Positions 45,931 through 56,482 of a stretch of 64,000 nucleotides of DNA are shown here, piece after piece; positions within the stretch are counted from its first letter, which is position 1; the number at the start of each line of letters is the position of its first letter. The notes beneath the pieces are model-generated. The model did not search any database and had not been told where the DNA came from. It worked only from the letters and a program-made list of their open reading frames with translations. Origin of the DNA: Conoideocrella luteorostrata (taxonomy: Eukaryota; Ascomycota; Sordariomycetes; Hypocreales; Clavicipitaceae); NCBI GenBank assembly GCA_032433595.1, contig JASWJB010000121.1:49995-113994 (forward strand), given 5' to 3'. Position numbers and translations under genes: made by a program.

Positions 45931-48438
45931 TCATGTTTGACGCATGATGTCCCCGTTTGGATCTGGTTCGCGCGTTATACATAGATCCAAAAGGTAACTT
46001 TGTGCAAGGGCACGGCGTTGCATTTTGACGCTCGAGTTAGGTGTATATCGCTGATCGTGCGACGATGCTGCGTGCACAAGACCATGGACATGCTGCATCT
46101 GTAACCCATGGGTTGCCGCAGTGACTGGATCCGGACTGTAGGAGGCCAGGAAACTGTGCTGCAGTAGCGGAGACAGATGTGTTGCACTCCGTGATGGCGG
46201 ATTTGTGCTTTGTCCCCAATTCGATGCGGTGCTGTTATTTCTTGCTCCATTCGAAGCTTGTCTCATATGGTTATTGGAAGAAGAAGATGATGACGCGGTC
46301 ATTGTTCTCGCGTAAAGTTGCTCCCGAGGTTCGTGCTGCAATTCCGGAGCTGGCACGGGAAGGCTATACGGCGTATAGAACATGGTGTCTTCTGGTAAGG
46401 CAAGGCTGGAATTCAGGGCTCGTCGCGGCGGATCATCTAAAGGATCAGGCTGGGGAACTGGCGATCCTGATGTAACTTGGTAATATGGTAATTGCGTTGG
46501 TGGCTCATCGGCACCATGAATGGGATCGTCGTCTGGAGCACCTGGGCTAAGATCCGCTGTGGGAATTTGAGGATAAGGAGAATACTGCACTTCTGCGTAC
46601 TGTTGAAAATTTCCAGTCTCATGCGGCACATCTTGCAGCGCATGTTGTGGCTCATTTAATTTTACTGGGGTATCTTTATCATGCGTCTCGGTCAGGGTAG
46701 TATCACCGGCTGTTGTTTCACCATCCTCTTCCTCAGCATCGGCACCAGCACCCCCAGCCACAATAGCATCCGATTTCTGGGGCTTTCGTATTCTAGGTGT
46801 CTGTGGGGGATATTCGCAGGAGCGACCACAACCTTGACACTCTGTACAGACTGGCCTTTCCCTAGGACACTGTTCCGGAGTTAGTATCGCGTCAAGTCAT
46901 GGACAAATATCAAGGGTGCGAGAACCTACCTTCACCCTGCGGATCCTGCATTGGTAGCAGGCCAGCCTCGACTTCCCTAGAGGTCTTTCATAGTTTCCTC
47001 GTCCTTTGCCTTTCCCTTTCCCTTTTGTTATTTCATCCTCCAGTACCAACTGTCTTGTTGTCGTGGACAAATTATGGCTGCCGGCATCGTCTGGGATAGG
47101 AGCTGGAGATGGCGGTATCGGATTTGAGTCCTCTCCATAATTTGGGTGTATGATCTGCAGCCTCTCTGCTCCATATATGATAAGCATGTTGAGCGATTCT
47201 CTTTGCAGGTCGGGAGCTTGATTGGCAAAGATGTTGAGTTGGTCTGTGGATAGCGATTCGTGGTTGATGCCAGCATCTGCAAGTGATTTGAGGGCCATTT
47301 CCATTCGTCGCGCTGCCTCCTCCGGCGAAACAAGGGGAAGTGGTGCCTTCGCCGTGGCAGAGGGAGGTTGACTCTCCATCGAGTCGGCGGCTGCTTCAGA
47401 ATTGCCTCCATTTTGCCTTTTTTCGGTAGCCATTGTTTGTTGGGGTTGTATCACATCAACATTCCCCAAAGCTTGGATGACTTGATCGGCCAAAGACGAT
47501 TGCGTTTGTGTGTCCTGAGTGTCATTAATCTTCATCCGCTTACTTATGTCCTCTTGACGCTTCGCCGCTCTGTAAGCCTTCCTCTTGGCTTTGCCAGCTT
47601 CATCCTGCGTTTTCTTCTGAGCCCACTGAAGCGTAGCTTTATCCGGCTTTTGTGGCCCGATCATGGGAGGAGGTCTATAGAATTCCACTAGACCAGCTAC
47701 TCGCTTGTGTAAGGCTATGTGGTTATATTTTACCGATATCGTCCGGTCTTTCTTTGGAAACGAGATTGTCACACATCCTCTGCAGTCAAATGCCGGGCGA
47801 TCTAACATAATTGATTAGTAGCAGCCTCCCACAGCAAAGAGCAACTACAAACAAGCAATTGCCTGTCAAGACTCACTCATCTGGATAGGGTCCGGATCTT
47901 TCTTCTTGTAATCCCCAACAATCGCCGTCTTCTTCCCCGTATTCCGAAAATTCCAGAGTTTGGTAGATTCCTCACATAAAAACGTAAAAGTCCATCCGCT
48001 GGGTGTCATTTCAGACTGGTGTAGCACCCATGTACTCTTATCGGCTGCACTGGCGGCTTCGACGATTTGTTCCGCCACAACCTCTTGTACCGCTGGAGCA
48101 GCACTTGGCTGTTTTCTTATCAACTCGAGCGCAGTAAACACACATGTTTGACTTTCGTTTTCGTTTGTTGGCTGGACCTCCATGGGATCGCCCCCTGACA
48201 GCGCCGGATCGACAATTCCTGCGTCATGTTTTCGTGCCTGTGTCAAAGTGACGATGAATTCAGCTGTTCCAGCAATTTCCAGGCGCGTGGTCACGCGCTC
48301 CGCTCTAGTCTTTGTCGTCTTTTCGTCTACGGACTTCTGAAGACGCTGCTGCAGTTCGCCAACAGATTTGCACGCGTTTGAGCGCGGCGCAAAATCATCG
48401 TCAGCTCCGAAGTTGAAACTGGCGAGAAAGTCGGCCAT
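45931..48438 (-). CDS. Zn2Cys6 transcription factor with a central zinc cluster
   Basis: Three exons are inferred, 48438-47877, 47801-46930 and 46869-45931 (introns of 75 and 60 bases), about 790 residues. The start is the first in-frame ATG (MADFLASFNFGADDDF). The zinc cluster is unusually central: Cys469, 472, 479, 486, 489 and 496, spaced x2-x6-x6-x2-x6, with RLACYQCRIRRVK before the second intron and CPRERPVCTECQGCGRSCEY after it. Upstream are a conserved-looking domain (CRGCVTISFPKKDRTISVKY), a Lys/Arg-rich stretch and a KGKGKGKGRG segment. Downstream is low-complexity Ser/Pro/Gln/Asn sequence. The C-terminus is uncertain. The frame used here stops at 45931, but an overlapping frame (45982-45581) continues in similar composition for about 130 codons. 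A 36-base GT...AG interval at the junction is too short for a normal intron, so the protein may extend to 45581. Target genes are unknown. Confidence 0.87.
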
Positions 48439-49074
48439 CGTGGGCGGAAGCGCTCCCAGATCCGCTACCGTAACGCGCAGCAAGCGTTTTTGAGCGCATC
48501 CGTTCCGAATCGGTCCGACCACGGCTGATTATAGGGCGGTAAACGAGAATTTTGCCGACAGTAAGAGGAGGCGTTGGACGGATGGTGGTGATGGGTTGGA
48601 GAATGACCCGATGGTGGTGAGTGGGCCGGGCCTCGTTGATGACTTAGTACGCAGTACTCCATACTCCGCAGTTATTCGCACATTCACAGCATTCCAAAGA
48701 TCAGTGCAACATACAAGTTAAAGTCCCTTTTACCCATCGATCTCTTTCCCGGCTATTCATTGATTGGCAAACTCTGAATTGAATAATTACAAGTTCAGGT
48801 TTGTACGCATTTCATTCATTTGATGACCAGGCTTTAAGGTTCCCTCTCACAGCTGCAACACGTCTTTCGCAACTTTCGCAGATGCAGGGCAATGAGCTTG
48901 CCATCAGCATCAACGAAGGCGGAAAGTTGGTTCTGTGGTTTTGCTTCGGAAAAATATAGGAGCCGTATTTTCATTTCGCGCACAATGATTCAAGACACGC
49001 ATAGGCATAAACCCTATTGAGATAGTATATACATTGGTTACTACGCTTTCCAAATAACTTGGCCCGTCCGTCTC
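48439..49074. promoter_or_regulatory. Intergenic region, promoter of the Zn2Cys6 gene and 3' flank of Ku70
   Basis: 636 bases, both neighbours on the minus strand. Contains GTACTCCATACTCCGCAG near 48650, a degenerate copy of the dispersed motif. No gene seen. Confidence 0.5.
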
Positions 49075-51120
49075 TCATGAGTTCTCGTCTACCCACTGCT
49101 CAATTCGGTCGACTATCTCTGCCTTTTTTCCCGACGTGCTTACACCCTTGGAGCCAGCTATATTGCGCAGCTCGGCAACTGTCATTTTAATAATGCTACC
49201 GCTTTCGATGGCTTCTTTAAGCTCAACCATCGACATCGAGGACGGATTGGCCTTGTCCGAGGCACCTCGTCTTTGCTTCGCTGGACGTTCGGAGCCGTCA
49301 TCATCTGCTTCTCGTTTAAGCTCGCTTGCCGTCGAAACTGATCCTTTATCCTCTTCCAACTTGCCTGACCACTCTTCCAAGTAACCACCAGCTCGTTTGC
49401 TTATCGCCTTGCTTTTCGGCTTAGTTGCATCATCTGCTTCCGCTGGAACTTCCTCGTCAAGCGCAAGTGCCTTCAAGATTTTATAATGCCACTGCAATGC
49501 TGGATTGGGGTACTTCATCGGATTGTACATGGCTTTGGGCAGCTGCAACTGCTGGACTATTGTTCGCATCTTAGTAGTAAGTTCATCTGTGCTTCGCGTG
49601 ACTTTAAGTGGCGGTTGGATCTCTCTCAGATCATCCGCGAACGGTAGTGGGTATATCCAAAGCCCTGCAGGTAGATACGAAGTCCCGGAATCCTCATCTG
49701 ACCGTTCCTTTGAAGGGATGATGGCTGCCAACATCGGTTGGGCGTTGGCACGCACTACACACCAAGCAAGGCCAACCTTGTCGTCTTTTATCAATTTTTG
49801 CCACAGCGCTGTAAAAACACGCGTGGAGCCTACGTAATCCTCCTCACTAGGGAAGATGAACGTTGACTTCTTGACACTGGCCCACATGGGCAGCAACTTC
49901 CGAGGCTTGAAGCCGATGATTCGAATAATGGGGGAACCAAAATCCTTAAGTGACTTTTGCTCCTCTGGGGTGAAGTAGACGTATTCACCGCCAAACTTGT
50001 ATGCCTTCTTCATTTCACCTTTCTCCACCGTCCTTGTGCTATCCTCGGCCAATCTGGTTGTTTCTCCATGGGCAATTTGTGGCTTCTCCCCATCAAGCCA
50101 AATATAGCATGTTCTAGCTGGTGATTGCCGATGCAGAATATTGAACCCTTTGACGGAAATGCGCAGGCCAGGCGCAATTTCGAACGGGAGGTTCGAGAAT
50201 AAGGCCCTCTTTGGTGTCTGCTTAGAGTTGATGTTTGAGATTAAAGAATTTAGTAGAGAAAGCCCATCACCTGATTTGGAGACAGGCATGGCCGTATTAT
50301 TGGCTTCCGCAATTGGGTCGCGATAGACAATATCCTACTCCGGTCAGCTCAAACAGACGCAGCACACCACGGGATACAACTTACATCGTAGAATTTAGAC
50401 AGGTCGAACTTAAAATCACCATGGGTTATTGGAAATACATCAATGGTTACACCGAGGTCGTAAAGATCCTTAGCACGAACCGCGGCCGCCGACATGGCCG
50501 CTTTGTCAGAAGAATGTGGACTGTCATTGTCAGTGACGATGAACAGACGTCGACTTCCAAAGTTGGCCGCTTTGGTAGTGAAAATTTGATTTGCGCAAAA
50601 GAGCACGTTTGACATTATTGCCGGTTCGTTCGATGCTCTCAAAACTTCATCTTCATCTTCCCCGTCCTCGACAAGAGACTTTAGCACCTTCACATCATCG
50701 GCAGCTGGAATATCGAGGTCTGTTAAAAGATAACAATTGGGATAGCCCAGCCCATCGCGGCCATTTCCTTCTTTGTGAAACTTGGTCTTTTGGGTTCCAA
50801 AAAGTAAGATGCCCATCATGTCTTTTGGGTTGGAGATGATGCGCTGCTCCATCAAATGATATGCGCATTTCAGAGCTGCCTCAAGAGGGCTATCCTGATC
50901 AGCCTTCTTTGAGTCTGATGGAGGCGGAGGCTTCATCATAGACTCTCTGACCTCAATGGCCATTATGATTGCATCTTTCTGCGCCTTGTAACTCTGCACA
51001 ATGTCAGTTATGTCGACACCCCAAGACATGGCTACTACTGATCATTCTTACCGTCTCATCAATCTCCTGATCATCCTCATCTTCGTCCTCCCGCTTCCAG
51101 TCTTGATTTTTCTCAGCCAT
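49075..51120 (-). CDS. ku70: Ku70 DNA end-binding protein (non-homologous end joining)
   Basis: Subunit of the Ku70/Ku80 ring that binds double-strand DNA ends, starts NHEJ and helps protect telomeres in the nucleus; Neurospora mus-51 is the orthologue. Three exons are inferred, 51120-51052, 50993-50385 and 50334-49075 (introns of 58 and 50 bases), giving 645 residues. Exon 1 encodes an acidic start ([20 protein letters not shown]). The vWA-like domain begins at [19 protein letters not shown]. The beta-barrel includes [15 protein letters not shown] and [15 protein letters not shown], followed by the C-terminal arm and a SAP domain at about 595-640 ([32 protein letters not shown]). Intron 1 contains an ATG in frame with exon 2 ([12 protein letters not shown]), which explains why a longer open frame appears there. 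It is head to head with ferrochelatase, 456 bases apart. Confidence 0.97.
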
Positions 51121-51576
51121 TGTGTACCAGCTACGTCTGTATCAATAAAAGGTGAGGTTTCACCATCTGCATACGGTTTACGGATGAGGCGTTGTTAATG
51201 AAGCTGTTTGTAAGACCCACATTTAAGGTCTAGGCAGTCGCGCACGAACTGGCGCCTTCAGCTGTACGCCTTCGCGTGAGTTGTCGCGATATCACGTGGT
51301 CATTACTCACGAATTGCCAACGATATCATTGGTTGAAGCTTATATTGTTAAGGAGTACTCCGTATCTGTTTGTTTTGGGTGCTATTCTACACGTAATGGG
51401 GTATCTTTATAACCGACAGAGCTTGACCCGCAGTAGCCGAGCAATTGCATCATGATCCCCCGATTCCGACCATGGCAGTTCACTCTGGGTATCGGCTCTT
51501 TTTGTGACAACTACAACACCACTTCCCCTCACAACAGCTGAAAATATTAGCCCACTGAGGCACAAGTACGACAGCC
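51121..51576. promoter_or_regulatory. Divergent promoter region, Ku70 / ferrochelatase
   Basis: 456 bases between the two start codons. Contains TACTCCGTA at about 51354 and a CACGTG-like TCACGTGG near 51293. No other feature recognised. Confidence 0.5.
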
Positions 51577-52893
51577 ATGTCGTCACGTATCTCTGCCCAG
51601 AAGCTTTTGCACGGCGTGTCAGGGAATTCAACATCCCGACTTGTCCTGCCTACGCTTTCCCATCTGAGCCGACAATTTGCGACACCAGTACCGCCCGTCA
51701 CGCAAAACGCCACAGGATCTAAAGGCCCAACCGCCATGGTCTTTCTCAATATGGGGGGGCCGTCAAAGACTGATGACGTTGGCGACTTTTTGAGTCGTCT
51801 TTTTGTAAGTATACGCTGAAATTGGTAATATTCTCATCGCATTCTCTAATACCCGTTGTCTCAGTCGGACGGCGATCTGATTCCTCTAGGTCGACTTCAG
51901 GGATACCTCGGTCCACTCCTCTCGAAGCGACGGACACCCATGATCAAGAAGCAATATGCTGCTATCGGTGGAGGCTCTCCGATCAGGAAATGGTCCGAAT
52001 ACCAGTGCGCGGAAATGTGCAAGATCTTGGACAGCATATCACCGGAGACTGCACCTCATAAACCTTATGTGGCATTTCGGTATGCCAACCCATTGACCGA
52101 GGAGATGTATGCCCAGCTTTTTGCCGATGGATTTGGTAATGGGAAAGGTGGGCGAGCCGTCGCTTTCACTCAATATCCGCAATACTCCTGCTCTACAACC
52201 GGAAGCAGCTTAAATGAGTTGTGGAAGTGGAGGCAAAGGCTAGAGGGCAAGAAAGTAGACGAGACCGGAGCTGGAGCCATTAATTGGAGTGTGATTGACA
52301 GGTGGCCAGCTCACTCCGGTCTTGTTGAAGCATTCGCGCAAAATATTGAGGCCAAACTTGTCGAGTATCCCGAAGAACGTCGCAAAGATGTTATACTATT
52401 ATTCTCTGCGCACAGTTTGCCCATGTCCGTTGTCAACAGGGGCGACCCGTATCCCGCCGAGGTAGCCGCAACAGTATATGCCGTCATGAAGCGACTGAAC
52501 TTTTCCAACCAGTACCGCCTCTGCTGGCAGTCACAGGTTGGACCTTCAGCTTGGCTTGGTCCCCAGACCGCTACTACAGTCGAACAGTATGTCGCTAAAG
52601 GGCAAAAGGACATGGTTCTTATTCCAATTGCCTTCACATCTGATCACATCGAGACACTGTACGAATTGGACCACGAAGTCATTGGCGAGAGCGGCCACAC
52701 AGACACGATTAAGCGAGCCGACAGTTTAAACGGTAGCCCTGTGTTCATTGAGGCTCTCGCCGATATTGCCAAGACACACATGAGCAGCGGCATGGCCTGT
52801 TCAAAGCAGATGGGTCTTCGATGTCCCAGTTGCAAGAGCGAGAGATGCCTTGAATCGAAAAAATTCTTTGCCGGACAGCAGGCAAATTTGTAA
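51577..52893 (+). CDS. HEM15: Ferrochelatase, mitochondrial
   Basis: Inserts ferrous iron into protoporphyrin IX, the last step of haem synthesis, on the matrix side of the inner mitochondrial membrane. Two exons are inferred, 51577-51804 and 51865-52893 (60-base intron), giving 418 residues. The N-terminus (MSSRISAQKLLHGVSGN) is Ser/Arg-rich and fits a targeting peptide; the mature enzyme starts near GPTAMVFLNMGGPS. Family motifs are PLLSKRRTPMIKKQYAAIGG, FTQYPQYSCSTTGSSLNEL, LLFSAHSLPMSVVNRGDPY and IPIAFTSDHIETLYELD. Cys185 and the C-terminal Cys396, Cys399 and Cys404 (CPSCKSERC) have the spacing of the four [2Fe-2S] ligands of the animal enzyme, which S. cerevisiae lacks. Confidence 0.97.
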
Positions 52894-55800
52894 AAGTAGC
52901 AGTTCGAGTGCCAACTAGTCCGGACATGTTGATCCGACGCCGATATATTACAATATGTACAGTAGTATACAAAATTAGTGCTGAAAAGTCTACTTCTTTC
53001 CAGGGGTGTTGTTGTCCTTAATCCTTCTCGGTATCTGATCAAAGGAAGCATTAGAGTTTTTTGTTAGGCTACGTTGCCTGTACTTTGCAATAATCAATCA
53101 TTTAACCCACCCACAGTACATCGGCCTCAGAGGAAGCGGTCTGGTTGCTCTACAATATGTGGCTATATTGCTTGGCAAGCTTCGAGGCGGCCGCCCTTTG
53201 CTGCGAGGATCAGATGAGTTTAGTTGATCAAAGAGTTAGCCGCGATGTGGATCGGGCATCTACATAACCGACTGGTCCTTTAATGCTCACAGTAACGATT
53301 ATAACTAAAATAAGATTGGCGGGCAAGGGTGAAGATTTCATAAATAACTGGCTTGAATCCGCAATCCCGCCTGAAGAATTACCGTCCTACTTTGCCCGCC
53401 AAGTGGTCGTATCAATCAAGCTACGGAAGACTCTTTACTACACGTAACCAATTTTCTGTCATGGTTAACATAATTGTTAGAAATGACATCATCTCACCTA
53501 TGCCAGTCATAAGAGGATCTCGTTTTGCGCTGGGCTGGTGGTACTCTCCTACGAATCTATCGTTACCCTATAGGACTTTGCTGCATTTCAGGATCCGGGA
53601 AGAAGTCATCTTTGAAAAGGCACAATTGCTGCAATAGCCTTTGATGTTACAACGCTACATGGAAATCCTGCTCAGTTCTGAACCAGACTATGAAGCTTCA
53701 TGGCAGTCTCTCGCCGTGAAGATAGCTAAAAGCCGACCGTCAGCCAGCGAAAAGCAAATGTCTCGGCTGGCGACTAACAAAACTAGGTCTGTGTTGCACA
53801 TGGCAGATGAAGAGGCTGGTCTTGTGCCTAGGTACGTGTTGTGTGTGAAACCACTACTTCACATGACCCAACAGAGCAGACGGCGACACAAGCGGCTGGA
53901 GCCTCACGGCAGGCTGCATTATTGCGCTCAAATCAAGGCAAAGCACGCACAATTAAGACAATTGAGGCAAACCAACGCACACGCTGTACTCCGTACGTAC
54001 ATATGCGGGAAGTCGAAATGAGGATGGCGTTCCGGTAGATGATTTCTAACGAGACACGAAGCGGGCTATGTACTCTGTACGGAGTACCTTACGTGCGCAA
54101 ATAGGGTACGGAGTACACGTTTAGGTGGGGACATGGCACGAGTAGTCTCCCGGAGAGAACAGAGCTTGCACGCGCCACGTATACAAGCAGACACGTCAAG
54201 AACTAGTATTGTACGGAGCACGGAGTACAATATGGAGCTCCAATTGACACGGCAGCACAGGCTACCAGGTGGTCACAGCGTCACTCGAATTGTGTCTCAG
54301 GGATCTATTAGTCGGGGTATGCGGGTCGACGCCAGGCTGCTAACCTGCTTACATTGCAGCATACTTTGCACTCTATGAGTTAACCAATGTCGAAGGTGGG
54401 ATGAAAGTTTCCCGGACCCGACCCCCCGGTGGCTAATCGAGACTATGGAGCCATCCGCGGCACAATGTTTCCAGCCGGGCTGCCCTTGGCTACTGCAAGC
54501 ATTGGGGTCAACAAACTCAATTGACCAAAGGTGGTGACGATAAACGAAAGAAACAGACGAGAGAAAAAAGTATAAAAAAAAAAAACCCAACGGAAAAGTG
54601 GGAGATTTACAGTTTCTAACGAGGAGCTAGTCACACAAGTCCCATTTTAGCCAATTTGTCGCTGGTGTTGCTTTTTCCTTCGGGTTGAACAGGCAAGCGT
54701 GGGGAGGCACAAAAAGCATCGGTTGCAGTGAGATGTTCAAAGATTGCTTAGTTGCGTGAGCTTGTGTCAGGTGCTGTCTGGCTTGGTTCTGATTTATTTT
54801 ACCTTTCCAATAGGGGATGGTGGCTTTGGTTTTATGTGTGTGCTGTACGGAGTACTTCGTGCAATAACTAGGAGTACACTTTTGGAGTAGTTAGTAGTAG
54901 AGCAGGTCCCCCAGTGAGCTGGCAAATTGGCATCGGCAAAGCACTTATTAGGTAGGGAGGCAAATCCTGTGGCAGCGAGAAGAGGGCTGACGGACTGCCG
55001 AACAATGACTGAGATATCAGACTTCTAGCTACTTCGCACAGGAAAAGAAAACAACCGTATGTGTTCTTAGTAACACGCTCCAGAGCAAGGACGGGCTGGA
55101 GAGCATTCCAAAAGACGAAGCGTCGATACGAGAAAGTCTTGGATCAGTGACGTGACGGTCTCAAGCCGGCATAGTCGCGACAAAACTCCGGAGTCCTGCG
55201 GCAAAAAAGAGTACTGAGATAGAATAGCTTAGCTAATTAGAAGGTAAAGCTCTCGACAAGTTCTGCTGGAGTAGTGAAGCTGTCAGAATGTTGAAGCCAT
55301 CGTGACGCCGTGTACGGCTTGCCCCTGCCCCTACTCGAAGGGCCCTGAGCCCGCCGAGATGTTATCTAGCAGGAACCTAATGACTGGATCGTCATTGCTT
55401 CTTCTCGCCTAATCCTAATGCCCGGCCTTGGTGGTTCGCAGCCTGCAAAGTACTCCGTAGTTAGCTCTAATAATACTACCCCGACGCACCACTCGACCTC
55501 ATCTCCCGCGAATTGTTCTTTGTCCACCCCCAAAAAATCCACCGGAGAGCTCCATCTATCAAGGTCTCGGATGGGCAGGTTGAGAACCATTCCAGCCAAT
55601 CAGATCTGCATTTCAAACCTTTGCCGTTGACTCTCCAGAGCATCGATGGGGTTGTTGGCTGGCACTAATCTTAGCTGGGTCTAGCCCAAGGCCAACCCCT
55701 TTTGCTGGCCGGGTCCTATGGAGAGGCCCCAGCACCATGTGTTAGTTGTCATTTCGCAGTCGACAGAGCTGTTTAGGGGTCAATTGAGCGGTGCAGGGCG

Positions 55801-56482
55801 GGCGGCCATGTACGAAGTATGGCGCAGGCAGGTACAAGCTGTGGCATGAGCAATGCAGCCGATCATGCCTGCCTTCCCTGCCTTAATACGGCCACCACAG
55901 CAGAACTTCCTCCTTGCTCGAGCGTCCTCGGCCGCCTCTCATGCTCTTCACGCCAACCCACACGCCCCCCCCCGAATTTCCCCTTCCTCGACTTCCATCA
56001 CGTAGCCTTCAAACTTCACTTCACTTCATTTTCGTCCCTCTCTCTCATCATTGCTACTTCCTCATCGTCGACTACTTGTGTGTGCCGCTCAAGGCTCTGT
56101 TGTCGATAAGTCGTGGCCGAATCGTCTTTTTTAATTTTTTTCTCTTGCACTCGTTCTTCGACACCCGTGCTCCTTCTCCCCGGTTTCTCCTGGCTTCTCC
56201 CTTTGGTAGGTTGCTCCTGATCGCCCGACTCCTTCGCAGCCCTTGGCCATCGCGCTTTGCCTCAACTTGTCACCGGTGAACGCATTAATACAGCCGATAT
56301 CATACATATTTCAACTTTTCCTGCTTTAATCCGAACGAGACACGCCATCTTGGCAAATCTTGTGGACGCAGGCGCCCCTCTCTCCGTCAATCATCCCTGA
56401 CTTCGCTGACATTTTACCCGTTCGCAGAAGCTACCTTCTCCTCATTCTTAAGAGATCGATCGATCGCTTTATATACATCGAT
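52894..56482. other. Long intergenic region with no gene seen; septin promoter at its right end
   Basis: About 3.6 kb. The longest forward frame (53641-54021, 126 codons) is not family-like. The region is the densest in the dispersed motif: TACTCCGTA/TACGGAGTA at about 53987, 54078, 54107, 54845 and 55449, with degenerate copies near 54214. An 18-base near-palindrome, GTACTCTGTACGGAGTAC, lies near 54069. Strongly pyrimidine-rich DNA at 55900-56450 is probably the promoter and leader of the septin gene. Confidence 0.5.

Noticed and set aside
14865..48438. Idea that FAS pair, MFS pump and Zn2Cys6 factor form a specialised metabolite cluster
   Set aside because: No polyketide synthase, terpene cyclase, P450 or other tailoring enzyme is present; housekeeping genes lie in between, and both FAS subunits are full-length primary type.
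53353..54021. Two forward frames of 94 and 126 codons after ferrochelatase
   Set aside because: No family resemblance and no credible splice structure joining them; they run into the motif-rich intergenic DNA.
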